A DNA stretch of 64,000 nucleotides from Caenicola sp034331105 (GTDB lineage: Bacteria; Synergistota; Synergistia; Synergistales; Synergistaceae). Below are positions 27,972 to 36,552 of the stretch, piece by piece. Position numbers and translations under genes: made by a program. The stretch is taken from assembly GCA_034331105.1 (NCBI GenBank), contig JAXQGB010000011.1, positions 1-64,000 on the forward strand, written 5' to 3'. Under the pieces are notes generated by a model. It had not been told where the DNA came from and did no database searches. It was given only the letters and a program-made list of their open reading frames with translations. How positions within the stretch are numbered: the stretch's first letter is position 1; each line of letters starts with the position of its first letter.

Positions 27972-28994
27972 TTAAAACGCGGCCACTTCCATCGATATTT
28001 TTATACCTTCATATACGACGAGAAGGGTCGCTGCTGTGGTAAGTATTATACATAACCATACACTGGAATTCTTTATTCTTATCATTTTTTCGATCAGATC
28101 CATTACTTTCCAACATAGCGTAACACCAAAGACTCGAATTAACAGGACCGTAGTCCAGAAAGCCATGAAATTGACAGATTGTGCCCACCAGGAAATGCTG
28201 TAACCCGCGTTGAGCCCCTTGAAATACCCCCAGGGGAAAAAGATGTGGGTGACCAGAGCAACCACCAGAAAGGCCCTGAATATCGACCAAAGCTGGAGCA
28301 TTGACCTTGGAGCCCCGTTATAGTCAGGGAGTTCGCAGTTTTCAAGCAATGAGCAGCCGAATCCGGCGTTGCTGTGAGGTATCTGACTGAATATCACGAA
28401 GATAAAAATCAATGTCCCTGCCAATGAAAAGGGAGTTGAAGGAGACATATGCAGGGCCATTGTGAATACATTCAGGCTGAAAGGATCTCCCTGGATCCCG
28501 TTAGCTGAATAGTAAAAGGCTATTGATATAAATGCAGCCATCATTGGAACAATAAGTTTGACAAGCTCCATTATCATTCTGTCAGCAGTGATCTGTGCAT
28601 CATTTGTCCCCAGTGAGAATATCGCCAATATAGCCAATGTCTCAGAAAGAACTGCAAACTGAAGTATCTGCATCATATCTCCGCCGTTGTCCATTATAGG
28701 CAAAAACGAAAAAAATGGAATGCTTGCAGCAATTGGTATCAGGGCTGCAAGAGCAAAGCACGGCAAGTATATTGAGAGCCTTATCACTGAAGCTTCAGGA
28801 AGACTTATTGGTATAGTCATTGATTTAAATATGTCACGAAGAGGAAGCAGCGATGTGATCATGCCCCTTTTGGTCAAACTTCTGCCGGAAAAATATATGT
28901 GAGTACTCTCTGCGAGAAGGGCGACCATCAATGTGACAAGCATCAGCATCCATGATGTAAAATATCCAAGTATATTAAATAATATGTTCTGCAT
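27972..28994 (-). CDS. Complex I/hydrogenase membrane subunit, NuoH-like
   Basis: This 340-residue polytopic membrane protein of about eight helices is related to NuoH/HyfC/EchB, the subunit that links the peripheral arm of complex I-type enzymes to the membrane arm. The loop ENCELPDYNGAPRSM matches the position of the conserved acidic E-x-ELVAGYxTEYSG loop in family members. It is the last gene of an operon with a small membrane protein, an antiporter-like subunit and cbiM-Q-O. No soluble hydrogenase or dehydrogenase subunit is encoded nearby, so the catalytic partner is unknown. Confidence 0.72.
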   Translation of the reverse strand: MQNILFNILGYFTSWMLMLVTLMVALLAESTHIYFSGRSLTKRGMITSLLPLRDIFKSMTIPISLPEASVIRLSIYLPCFALAALIPIAASIPFFSFLPIMDNGGDMMQILQFAVLSETLAILAIFSLGTNDAQITADRMIMELVKLIVPMMAAFISIAFYYSANGIQGDPFSLNVFTMALHMSPSTPFSLAGTLIFIFVIFSQIPHSNAGFGCSLLENCELPDYNGAPRSMLQLWSIFRAFLVVALVTHIFFPWGYFKGLNAGYSISWWAQSVNFMAFWTTVLLIRVFGVTLCWKVMDLIEKMIRIKNSSVWLCIILTTAATLLVVYEGIKISMEVAAF

Positions 28995-28997
28995 TTC

Positions 28998-29315
28998 TTA
29001 TTCGACCCCGCTTTTCGAAAAAAGAGCCACTGCAAAAAGCAGGAAAAGCACAAGAATTGACAAGATGTGAGAAAAAGGAAAATCAAACCAAGGCTTCATG
29101 ATCCTGCTCCTGAACGAGCTTACTATCTTCTCAAAAAAACCCTCTTCAATATCCCTCTCACATCCCCGCGCCATGTTGTTGCTTACGAGACTCCCACCGG
29201 TACTTTTTTTGATAATGAAAGTCAAAAGACAGAAAGCGCATGCAGAGAGAAGGAAGATTTTTAACCAGGCAGAAAAATTCCATATAAAATATCCTGTTTC
29301 TAATGTTGAAATCAT
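28998..29315 (-). CDS. Small membrane protein of the complex-I-like operon
   Basis: I do not recognise this 105-residue protein. It has two transmembrane segments (about 12-34 and 83-101) with a charged loop between them (RDIEEGFFEKIVSSF). It overlaps the preceding antiporter-like gene by 4 bp and is 3 bp from the NuoH-like gene, so it is surely co-translated with them. It may be an accessory membrane subunit, or a piece equivalent to the C-terminal end of longer NuoL/HyfB-type proteins; this is inference from position. Confidence 0.6.
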   Translation of the reverse strand: MISTLETGYFIWNFSAWLKIFLLSACAFCLLTFIIKKSTGGSLVSNNMARGCERDIEEGFFEKIVSSFRSRIMKPWFDFPFSHILSILVLFLLFAVALFSKSGVE

Positions 29316-30919
29316 TCAGAAGCCCCTCCCTGATGGATCGCGTTGACCAGCTGCCCCCTGTTGAGCAGGGAATAGACAGACGGTGAGACCATAGAGTTGA
29401 TAAAAAGCGAGGGAGTTACTGTGGAATAAAAGAGGAAAGCGAAAAGGATTATCAGCGGAACTATCACCTGAACATCGTAATTTCTTATATTTTCAGAGTT
29501 TTCTGATGGCTTGCCGAACATCACTTTTGATATGTACCGGATAGATATCAAAAGCATAAGCAAGGCCGCTATCAGAAGAAATATCGTCAGGAGCGGTGTA
29601 ATGTAACTCGAAGACCTGTAAAGGAACTGCTTTGAAGGATAGCCGACAAATGGCGGAAGTCCGGCGATCACACAGACTGCAAAGAAAAATGCAACACCTG
29701 AAATAGGTATCTTTCTAAAAAGTCCCTGCTGCTGCCATAATTCACCGTCAGCCGTCTTCTGCTTCAGTGTGCAGCAAACAAACGAAAGAGTCGCTGAAGC
29801 AGGCAGAAAAAGGATCCAAAGCGCGACCATGCTCTCGATCGCCCCGAAACCATACTCTGCAGCAGCCTGAGCTGCGTATGTTCCGCTGATGCTGATTCCC
29901 ATTGAGATGACCAGGAACCCTTTCATGAACAGTTCTGCTGCCTCTGCAAACTTCACAGGATCTTTTTCTTTCACTGTCAGGATCAGGGATACAACAAGCA
30001 ATATCAAACCAAGCATGATGAACAGATTCGGGATCTTTTCCAGTCCTTGAAGGGGACCGTACAGGGAAAATACTATCCTGAAAACCACAAAAAGTGCCGC
30101 CTGTGCACGTATCGCAAAAAACACCCGTCTTGAACCGTCTGTTACATATGAAGAAGACTTTACAAACATGAAAAAAAGCGGAACGATGAGAAATGCATAC
30201 GAAAACTTTTCATTTGTTCCCAGTTTTATCATTGTAGATAAAACTGCAATATTCGTTGTCTTATAATTATAATAAAATAGCACTACTCCTGCCAGGAACA
30301 TAAGCAATGCTGTTGTCCTTGAAAGGTAAAACCAGATAAGTTCTTTTATTTCTTCCTTTTTGGTCAATATCCCATGGAAAAGACCTGATGCTCCTATCTG
30401 TGAAATAAGTATAAAAATAAATAGAGAGAATAAGTCTCCTGAGTAAAAGATCCCCTGGATCCCTACAAGTGTTGTGAGGAAAAAACTTACCTTCGGGAGG
30501 CTGATCGTATCATTCTTGTCAGCCATGGCAGTAAGCCCGGCAATAAAGGCTATGCAGCCCATCAGGAAAGCAGACATAGCACCAAAGACATCTACCTGAA
30601 GCACTGCCTTGATAAGCATCGGGCTGTCCGGAGAGAGCGTTTGGGACCATCCTCCGCTGCTAAGGACAAAGAGTTCCGTTCCGCCCTTCCCCATGCTTGT
30701 CCATACTGACCACGTAAGAACAAGGTTTGCTGTGAGAACGGCAAGAAAAAAGATCTTTAAAAACCTTAAATTTATTTCGCAGACACATTCTTCATATTTA
30801 TGCCAGCATTTGATCCTTTTGTACAGGTAAAAACCAAGAGGAAGAAAAGCTGCGGCGAGTGGCAGCAACAGGCTTAATACCGGTAAAGGCATTCCTGGTA
30901 AAGATCTGAATAGAAACAT
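29312..30919 (-). CDS. Antiporter-like subunit (NuoN/NuoM/MrpD family)
   Basis: This 535-residue protein of about 14 transmembrane helices belongs to the proton-translocating subunit family of complex I, membrane-bound hydrogenases and Mrp antiporters. The helix-5 motif reads GDLFSLFIFILIS (from residue 161), where family members normally have GNLFNLYVFFE; the key glutamate position is Leu171 here. The helix-7 lysine seems kept (FFMFVKSS). It starts 9 bp after cbiO and overlaps the next gene by 4 bp. Without the glutamate, conventional proton pumping is uncertain. Confidence 0.75.
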   Translation of the reverse strand: MFLFRSLPGMPLPVLSLLLPLAAAFLPLGFYLYKRIKCWHKYEECVCEINLRFLKIFFLAVLTANLVLTWSVWTSMGKGGTELFVLSSGGWSQTLSPDSPMLIKAVLQVDVFGAMSAFLMGCIAFIAGLTAMADKNDTISLPKVSFFLTTLVGIQGIFYSGDLFSLFIFILISQIGASGLFHGILTKKEEIKELIWFYLSRTTALLMFLAGVVLFYYNYKTTNIAVLSTMIKLGTNEKFSYAFLIVPLFFMFVKSSSYVTDGSRRVFFAIRAQAALFVVFRIVFSLYGPLQGLEKIPNLFIMLGLILLVVSLILTVKEKDPVKFAEAAELFMKGFLVISMGISISGTYAAQAAAEYGFGAIESMVALWILFLPASATLSFVCCTLKQKTADGELWQQQGLFRKIPISGVAFFFAVCVIAGLPPFVGYPSKQFLYRSSSYITPLLTIFLLIAALLMLLISIRYISKVMFGKPSENSENIRNYDVQVIVPLIILFAFLFYSTVTPSLFINSMVSPSVYSLLNRGQLVNAIHQGGASE

Positions 30920-30928
30920 TATATTCTC

Positions 30929-31663
30929 CTAACTGAAACGGCTCATGAGGCTTAGAGGTATTTCAAGCCCGCACGATGCCATAAACTTTCGATCTGTAAG
31001 AACTCCGGGTACTTCTCCGTTACTCTCAATTGTCCCGTTTTTCATAATAATTACCCTTTGGCAGACATCCATAACCATGTCCAGATCATGAGTGGCAATC
31101 ACAGCGGTGATTTTTGTCCTGCCTATTATATTTATCAGTTCACGTCTGCTTTTAGGGTCCAATCCTGAAGTCGGCTCATCAAGCAGAAGGGTTTTGGGTC
31201 TCATTGCAAAAAGCCCCGCGAGAGCGGCAAGTGTTTTTTCTCCGCCTGAGAGCTTCCATGGCGCCTTATTTGCAAGCGCCTCTATCCCGGTATCATGCAG
31301 TGCGCTGTTAACTCTTGAAGCCACTTCTTCTTCGGTCAGGCCAAGGTTTCGGGGACCAAAGGCAACATCCTCCCATAAGGTAGGGAGAAAAAGCTGATCG
31401 TCAGGATCCTGAAAGAGTAGCCCCGTCTCACGCCTCATGATCCTGAGTTTTTCTTTGCCGAGTTTCTCTCCTTCATAAATTATCTTTCCGTGTAAAGGAG
31501 AAAGGCAGCCCATCATCAGCATAAGAAGCGTCGATTTTCCGGAACCGTTGGCACCTGCTATGCCAAGTATCTCTCCCTCATTTACTGAAAAAGAAAGGTC
31601 GTTCAGCGCTTTCGTTCCATCCGGGTAAGAATAGCAGATATTTTCGATTTCAAAAACCTTCAA
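30929..31663 (-). CDS. cbiO: ECF-type cobalt/nickel transporter ATPase
   Basis: This 244-residue ABC ATPase has Walker A GANGSGKSTL, signature LSGGEKTLAAL, Walker B LLLDEP and switch histidine (IATHDLD). It energises the CbiMQO/NikMQO metal transporter. A TTG at 31663 is likely the start: it overlaps the cbiQ stop as TTGA, with AGGGTG upstream. GTG at 31672 is an alternative. It lies third in the cbiM-cbiQ-cbiO-complex-I-like operon. Confidence 0.93.
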   Translation of the reverse strand: MKVFEIENICYSYPDGTKALNDLSFSVNEGEILGIAGANGSGKSTLLMLMMGCLSPLHGKIIYEGEKLGKEKLRIMRRETGLLFQDPDDQLFLPTLWEDVAFGPRNLGLTEEEVASRVNSALHDTGIEALANKAPWKLSGGEKTLAALAGLFAMRPKTLLLDEPTSGLDPKSRRELINIIGRTKITAVIATHDLDMVMDVCQRVIIMKNGTIESNGEVPGVLTDRKFMASCGLEIPLSLMSRFS

Positions 31664-32445
31664 AATACACACCCTACTATCAGATCGCCAATTATTTTAG
31701 AAATATCAAGCATTCTCACAACTGTAAAGAAAACGATCCAGCATAGAGCAAATATCAGCTCCCTGGCCGGGACCCTCGTAGATAGGCCTGACCTGTGATA
31801 TAGCTGACTGTCAAACCCTCTGCACTCAAGTGCACTGTGGATCCTCTCTGATCTGCTGATACACCTGAGCAGCAACGGACCACAAACGTTTCCGGCATTT
31901 GCAACTGTTATTTTACCACCCCTGAAGACCCTGGCCCTGACAATATTATGCGTTTCTTCAACCAGAAGCCTGATATATCGGTGAAGAAGAAAGAGTTGTG
32001 TCACAAGGACATCGGGGAGACCGACAGATGCGGCGGTCCTGCAAAGTCCGTCAAAACCTGTTGCAGCGACCATTATAAGCGACGCTGGGACAATAAGCAT
32101 AAACTTGAGGATCAGGGAGAAAAAAGATATCCATCCCCTTGAGATCACAATTCCGAGATATTCTGTACGGGTCGTGTCAAAAAATGGATTCAAAATGCCG
32201 ATAAATATGATGAAAGGGATAACAGGAAGCATCTTCCTGAATAGGTCCCTGCCTGATACCCTCGTGAATGACCCCATGAAAATTGGGTATGCAGCAAGGG
32301 GAAACAGCCTGAATGTCTCATAACGGCCAAAGGAAACAACTGTAATAATGTATGCAAGTGTTACGACAAAAAGAATGAGAGGGGAGAAAGAGGGTCCTCT
32401 CCTCTCATCATATATATCTGTCCTGTAAAGATCCTTAAGCCTCAC
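31660..32445 (-). CDS. cbiQ: ECF-type cobalt/nickel transporter T component
   Basis: This 261-residue membrane protein of the EcfT/CbiQ family has about five transmembrane helices. Its cytoplasmic coupling helices carry the ARG-like motifs ARVFRG and ERIHSALECRGF that dock to the ATPase. It connects CbiM with CbiO. It overlaps cbiM and cbiO by 4 bp each. Confidence 0.92.
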   Translation of the reverse strand: MRLKDLYRTDIYDERRGPSFSPLILFVVTLAYIITVVSFGRYETFRLFPLAAYPIFMGSFTRVSGRDLFRKMLPVIPFIIFIGILNPFFDTTRTEYLGIVISRGWISFFSLILKFMLIVPASLIMVAATGFDGLCRTAASVGLPDVLVTQLFLLHRYIRLLVEETHNIVRARVFRGGKITVANAGNVCGPLLLRCISRSERIHSALECRGFDSQLYHRSGLSTRVPARELIFALCWIVFFTVVRMLDISKIIGDLIVGCVF

Positions 32446-33434
32446 TGCCGGCCTTTTCTTTTTCTGAAGAGCATCCCCAGGGCAAGGGCAAGGGTCATGG
32501 TGATAATGCTTCCGACAAGGCCTGAAACTGTTGTACCCATATTTTCGGAGGGCGTTGCGCTTCTGAATGAATAATCAGGCAGAGGAGCGAATCTTTCCTG
32601 TATGAAAGAAGATAAATAATGGAGAAAAGACTGCGGGCTGTCTAATTCAGCAGTGCCTGCAACACGTTCGATCGACCATTCGAGTCCATCAGGGGAGGAA
32701 GAAGCGTACCAGGCAAAAAGTCCGCCGGTCACGATGGCAAGCAGTGCAAAGAAAACGACCGCGCGCCTCATTCCGCCTGAATAGGCCTCGACCTTTGATA
32801 AGGTCAGGACTTCAGGCATTTTTGAATATACATAAATTATGACCATCGCTGTGGCAAAGCCCTCCGCTGCCCCTATTGCAAAATGTATGGGAAGCATCAG
32901 AAGCAGGAATATATCTGCAGGTAAAGAAGTTATCCCTGAAAAGACAGTCTGAAGAACAACAAAAAATGCTCCCATTAGAAGACCGGCTATGGAAGCGGTA
33001 ACGGACCCCCAGAATATCCCTTTGGTACCGTCTATCCTGTCTGTTATTTTTTTGTAGATAAAAGGATATGCAATGAAGCAAGGGAAAAATCCCATATTGA
33101 AAATGTTGCACCCCAACGCCAGCAATCCTCCGTCTGCAAAGAAGATTGCCTGTACTGCCAGTATCGATACCATAGAGACGAAAGCACGCTCAGGGCCAAG
33201 CAATATAGCAAGGAGCAGTCCTCCGCCTATGTGTCCGCTTGATCCGGTCCCGGGTATAGAAAAATTTATCATCTGTGAAGCGAATACAAATGCTGCAAGC
33301 ACACCCATCAATGCGGTCTTGCCTCTGTCATCATTTTTTTTCAGCGCGGAAGAACTTTTCAAAATCAGATAAGCGCCGGCAGCCCAGAAAACGCTGCCGA
33401 CCGCAGGGGAAACAAGCGCATCTGCCATATGCAC
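32442..33434 (-). CDS. cbiM: ECF-type cobalt/nickel transporter substrate component (CbiM with PDGLE domain)
   Basis: This 330-residue protein is the metal-binding component. A GTG at 33434 with AAGGAG 9 bp upstream gives an N-terminus Met-His-Met-Ala-Asp, matching the family rule that the amino group of Met1 and His2 bind the metal; the ATG two codons upstream is only 3 bp from the Shine-Dalgarno and would bury the histidine. Seven helices are followed by a C-terminal PDGLE segment (SSPDGLEWS) and a final helix, equivalent to the separate CbiN/NikN. Such fusions are frequent in nickel transporters, so nickel is slightly favoured over cobalt. Confidence 0.92.
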   Translation of the reverse strand: MHMADALVSPAVGSVFWAAGAYLILKSSSALKKNDDRGKTALMGVLAAFVFASQMINFSIPGTGSSGHIGGGLLLAILLGPERAFVSMVSILAVQAIFFADGGLLALGCNIFNMGFFPCFIAYPFIYKKITDRIDGTKGIFWGSVTASIAGLLMGAFFVVLQTVFSGITSLPADIFLLLMLPIHFAIGAAEGFATAMVIIYVYSKMPEVLTLSKVEAYSGGMRRAVVFFALLAIVTGGLFAWYASSSPDGLEWSIERVAGTAELDSPQSFLHYLSSFIQERFAPLPDYSFRSATPSENMGTTVSGLVGSIITMTLALALGMLFRKRKGRQ

Positions 33435-33459
33435 GTTCATCAACTCCTTACGTTTAAAG

Positions 33460-33488
33460 ATTATAACAACCATCTACAATTTGGAAAA
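33460..33488 (-). promoter_or_regulatory. Likely promoter of the cbiM operon
   Basis: On the minus strand a perfect TATAAT (33460-33465) lies 17 bp downstream of a weak TTTTCC (33483-33488). Transcription would start about 20 nt before the cbiM GTG, leaving no room for a riboswitch. Confidence 0.55.
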
Positions 33489-33519
33489 GTTTTATTCTCT
33501 TTAAATCGTTTATTCCTTT

Positions 33520-33550
33520 TTGCTTCTTTATCTATCATTTATGCTAAAAT
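33520..33550 (+). promoter_or_regulatory. Likely promoter of the symporter gene
   Basis: An extended -10 (TGCTAAAAT; TAAAAT at 33545-33550) is preceded by TTGCTT at 33520-33525 with a 19-bp spacer. It drives the only plus-strand gene in the window. Confidence 0.5.
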
Positions 33551-33556
33551 TACCGT

Positions 33557-33580
33557 AAGAGATATAGGGCTGTATCTCTT
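33557..33580. promoter_or_regulatory. Palindrome at the symporter transcription start
   Basis: A perfect 8-bp inverted repeat, AAGAGATA and TATCTCTT with an 8-bp gap, begins 6 bp after the -10 element. It could be a repressor operator or form a 5' hairpin in the mRNA. Confidence 0.45.
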
Positions 33581-33631
33581 AATGCCTTTGGATTCATTTT
33601 TATACAACAATTTTTTTAAGGAGTGATACGA

Positions 33632-34861
33632 ATGCAGGAGAAAAAACAGATGCCCCTTATCTGGAAGATAGCCATTGGGTTCGTAATCGGTATCGTTTTA
33701 GGGTTCGTAATCGGCCCGATGCAGCAATCAAGCACCTTCATCTCGAATTTCCTTATTCCCCTTCTCGACCTCATTGGTAAGATCTTCCTCGGACTCTTGA
33801 AAATGCTCATCGTTCCCCTTGTCTTTGCGAGCATTATAACCGGTGCGGCTTCGATAGGAGACCCGAAAGTACTTGGACGCATTGGTATCAAGACAGTAGC
33901 ACTTTACATCTGCACCACAGTCGTAGCGATCTTCTTTGGATTGGTCCTAGGCAACGTCATACAGCCCGGCGTTGGACTCAGCATTGAAGGTGCCGCAGGA
34001 GAAGCAAAGGCTGCCGCCGGCATGATCGATGTCCTGATTGGGATCATCCCCGTTAACCCGCTGCAGGCCCTTGTAAACGGAACAATGCTTCAGATCATAG
34101 TATTTGCACTCTTCCTTGGAGTCTCGGCAACGCTTATAGGTGAAAAGGGAAAGACCTTCCTAAAATTCAATGAATCCCTTGCTGAAACAATGTACAAGAT
34201 GACCGGCATCGTAATGAAGTTCGCACCTCTCGGTATCCTTGCGTTGATCGCTGTGACTGCTGCAAGGTACGGCCCTGCAGTCCTTGCACCCTTCGCGAAG
34301 GTAATATTTGCAGTCTACCTCGGATGCGCACTTCAGGCGATCGTTGTCTACTCCGGTCTGGTCACTGTAGTTTTGAAAAAATCACCGCTATGGTTCTTTG
34401 GCGGAGTCAAGGAGGCAATGCTGGCAGCCTTCGTCACCCGTTCCAGCTCAGCCGTCCTTCCGATATCAATGAGAAACGTGCAGGAAAACCTTGGTGTCTC
34501 TGAAAAGGTATCCTCTTTCGTCCTCCCGCTGGGTGCGACCATCAACATGGACGGTACAGCTCTCTATCAGGGGGTATGTGCCCTATTCGTTGCACAGGCT
34601 TTCGGGATCCCGCTCTCAATGGGAGCCCAGGTCGGCATCCTTATAACAGCAACGCTCGCATCGATAGGGACAGCAGGCGTCCCCGGAGCAGGACTGATAA
34701 TGCTCTCCATGGTCCTTACATCTGCCGGCCTTCCTATTGAGGGTATAGGACTTGTTGCAGGTATCGACGCAGTCCTTGACATGGCCCGTACCTCCATCAA
34801 CGTCACCGGCGACATGTGTGTCTCCGCTGTAGTTGCCAGATCTGAAGGAGAGAAATTCTAA
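33632..34861 (+). CDS. Dicarboxylate/amino acid:cation symporter (DAACS, GltP/DctA-type)
   Basis: This 409-residue secondary transporter of the glutamate/C4-dicarboxylate family has the serine-rich reentrant loop RSSSAVLPISM and the substrate/sodium-site motif NMDGTALYQGV in helix 7, plus a second hairpin with TAGVPGAGLIM. It imports acidic amino acids or dicarboxylates with Na+ or H+, which suits an amino-acid-fermenting anaerobe. The ATG at 33632 follows AAGGAG by 8 bp; the frame is open from GTG 33623. It is the only plus-strand gene here and stands alone with its own terminator. Confidence 0.94.
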   Translation: MQEKKQMPLIWKIAIGFVIGIVLGFVIGPMQQSSTFISNFLIPLLDLIGKIFLGLLKMLIVPLVFASIITGAASIGDPKVLGRIGIKTVALYICTTVVAIFFGLVLGNVIQPGVGLSIEGAAGEAKAAAGMIDVLIGIIPVNPLQALVNGTMLQIIVFALFLGVSATLIGEKGKTFLKFNESLAETMYKMTGIVMKFAPLGILALIAVTAARYGPAVLAPFAKVIFAVYLGCALQAIVVYSGLVTVVLKKSPLWFFGGVKEAMLAAFVTRSSSAVLPISMRNVQENLGVSEKVSSFVLPLGATINMDGTALYQGVCALFVAQAFGIPLSMGAQVGILITATLASIGTAGVPGAGLIMLSMVLTSAGLPIEGIGLVAGIDAVLDMARTSINVTGDMCVSAVVARSEGEKF

Positions 34862-34888
34862 TTTAAGTTGTTTCCAGCTATCCGGCGA

Positions 34889-34921
34889 GCGGTCCCGTCA
34901 AAAGACGGGACCGCTTTTTTT
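34889..34921 (+). terminator. Intrinsic terminator of the symporter gene
   Basis: An 11-bp stem (GCGGTCCCGTC with its complement) with AAAA loop is followed by seven T residues. It is 28 bp past the stop. Confidence 0.92.
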
Positions 34922-35220
34922 GTCTCAAGCAATGAGATCTCTGTCCCTTCTGTCTTAGCAAAGGGTTGTAGTGAAGCTGCAGGAAAATCTCCGGCGTGAA
35001 ATGGTTGTGAAACAATGGTTACAATTGTGAAACTGCGACAAATACGGTCACGTGAAGCGAGAGTGAAGCAGTCGTTTAAGATGAAACCATAGTTCGGACG
35101 TCTTGAAAAACAATCGCTTCACGACGATAATAATCGCCGCTTCACGCGGCATTTCTCCGGCCGCAGTTTCACAATGGCAAATTACTAAGGCAGCGCTCCG
35201 AGATGCCCCAATTGCCGCTT
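34922..35220. repeat. Intergenic repeat mosaic 10
   Basis: GTGAAGC/GTGAAAC words with a GCAGG-type and a GCGAC/GTCAC hairpin (34970-35060) are followed by inverted GCTTCAC words. A GCGGC/GCCGC hairpin and a right-end fragment of the 128-bp element ending GATGCCCCAATTGC (about 35185-35216) close the stretch. Confidence 0.7.
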
Positions 35221-35256
35221 AATCAAAAGGAGTCCCGTCTATACAGACGGGACTCC
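35221..35256 (-). terminator. Intrinsic terminator after tRNA-Arg
   Basis: A 12-bp stem (GGAGTCCCGTCT with its complement, 4-nt loop) is followed on the minus strand by TTTTGATT. It ends the tRNA-Ser/tRNA-Arg transcript. Confidence 0.85.
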
Positions 35257-35267
35257 TTTGTTTCCAA

Positions 35268-35344
35268 TGGCGCGCCGGACAAGATTTGAACTCGTAACCT
35301 TCGGATCCGTAGTCCGATGCTCTATCCAGTTGAGCTACCGGCGC
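35268..35344 (-). tRNA. tRNA-Arg (anticodon ACG)
   Basis: This is a 77-nt cloverleaf on the minus strand with acceptor GCGCCGG/CCGGCGC, anticodon loop CTACGGA, T-arm GTTCAAATC and encoded CCA. It follows tRNA-Ser by 14 bp and precedes a terminator. Confidence 0.95.
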
Positions 35345-35358
35345 AATTCCTTATTTGA

Positions 35359-35454
35359 TGGCGGTGAGGCAGGGATTTGAACCCTGGAGGGCGGTTTTGG
35401 CCACCCTACCCGCTTAGCAGGCGAGCGCCTTCAGCCTAGCTCGGCCACCTCACC
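35359..35454 (-). tRNA. tRNA-Ser (anticodon GCT)
   Basis: This is a 96-nt type II tRNA with acceptor GGTGAGG/CCTCACC, anticodon loop CTGCTAA, a long variable arm, T-arm GTTCAAATC and encoded CCA. It lies 57 bp downstream of the PpiD/SurA-like gene. Confidence 0.95.
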
Positions 35455-35511
35455 AACAGGGGCTATTTTATTGCTCAAGACTGGCTTTGTCAATACCTTT
35501 AATAAGGCTTA

Positions 35512-36552
35512 TTACTGCTTATCTTCGGATTTTACCTCTGTATTTACGTCAGCTGATGCCGGAGCAGGAAAAATTTCGGGATCAAGGATCTTTATCTTTG
35601 CCCTGGAAAGAAGCTCCTCATAAAACTCCTGCTGCTTTTCCTGCGCCTTCTGATTCCTTATCATGGCAACTACATCTGCGCTTACTTCATTGTAGCTAAG
35701 CTGTTTTTCCGCCTCTTTGCTGCGTTTTATCGCAACGTAAGAATCACTGCTGGTAACAGGCATCACAGGGGAGACTTTGTTGAGCGGGAGATCTTTCAGC
35801 GCAGCAAGCGAATCGACCATCATCTGTTCTGTTATAAGAACAGGCTTGTCGTAAGGCGTCGATGTCATTATGTCAGTTTTGTGCTGATCCATGACCTTAT
35901 CCCAGCCTTCTCCGCCTTCGATCGACTTCTGTGCGAGCTTGGCAGCCTCATTGCTTCTGAAGGTAGCTATGTTTACCTTAAAACCTGCAGGCTGTTTATA
36001 GATGAAGGTCTTAGCTGAGTCATAGAACTTGCGTGCTTCATCATCAGGCACATTTATTTCAGCAGCAAGTGCATCCATAACCTTTTTCTGTGATATCTGC
36101 TTTTTGATGTCTGACTTTATCTGGACTTCAGTTATGCCTGAGCGTTCGATAAATGCTTTGAATTCTTCCCTTGTAGGATAGCTGTCCATAATTTTTGTGT
36201 AATTTTCATCTATTTCATCTTTAGTTACTTCGATATTGCGGCTTTTGATCTCTTTTTCGAGTTCGGCCTCTATCGCTGTGCTGTCCAGGATAGCTTTTCT
36301 CATGAATGGGATATCGGCGGACGTGACTTCCCTTTCTGAACCAAGCTGTTCTGCAAGCTGCATCGTTCCTTTTTCTATGTCAGAACGCAAAACATCTTTC
36401 CCGTTTACCTCAGCAACAGCATAATCCCTCTGGCCGTCCGACCCCTTTCCGGAGCGGGCATAGAGCCCATAACCGGCAAAAATGGAAACCACAAACAAAA
36501 CTATTACAGCTATCATTATTGACTTAACGTGCGATCTTAGATACCTCAACAA
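35512..36552 (-). CDS. PpiD/SurA-like membrane-anchored chaperone
   Basis: This 346-residue protein has one N-terminal transmembrane anchor (about residues 12-32), a SurA_N-type helical chaperone region (AEVNGKDVLRSDIEKGTMQLAEQ onward) and a C-terminal part that resembles a degenerate parvulin domain (NKVSPVMPVTSSDSYVAIKR). It probably assists folding of exported proteins; peptidyl-prolyl isomerase activity is doubtful. A TTG at 36552 with AAGGAGG 10 bp upstream is the likely start. The frame continues about 43 codons further upstream, mainly through repeat DNA, which I do not consider coding. Confidence 0.82.
   Translation of the reverse strand: MLRYLRSHVKSIMIAVIVLFVVSIFAGYGLYARSGKGSDGQRDYAVAEVNGKDVLRSDIEKGTMQLAEQLGSEREVTSADIPFMRKAILDSTAIEAELEKEIKSRNIEVTKDEIDENYTKIMDSYPTREEFKAFIERSGITEVQIKSDIKKQISQKKVMDALAAEINVPDDEARKFYDSAKTFIYKQPAGFKVNIATFRSNEAAKLAQKSIEGGEGWDKVMDQHKTDIMTSTPYDKPVLITEQMMVDSLAALKDLPLNKVSPVMPVTSSDSYVAIKRSKEAEKQLSYNEVSADVVAMIRNQKAQEKQQEFYEELLSRAKIKILDPEIFPAPASADVNTEVKSEDKQ

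Noticed and set aside
33435..33631. NiCo or cobalamin riboswitch before cbiM
   Set aside because: The best promoter leaves a leader of only about 20 nt, and no riboswitch-like helices were seen.
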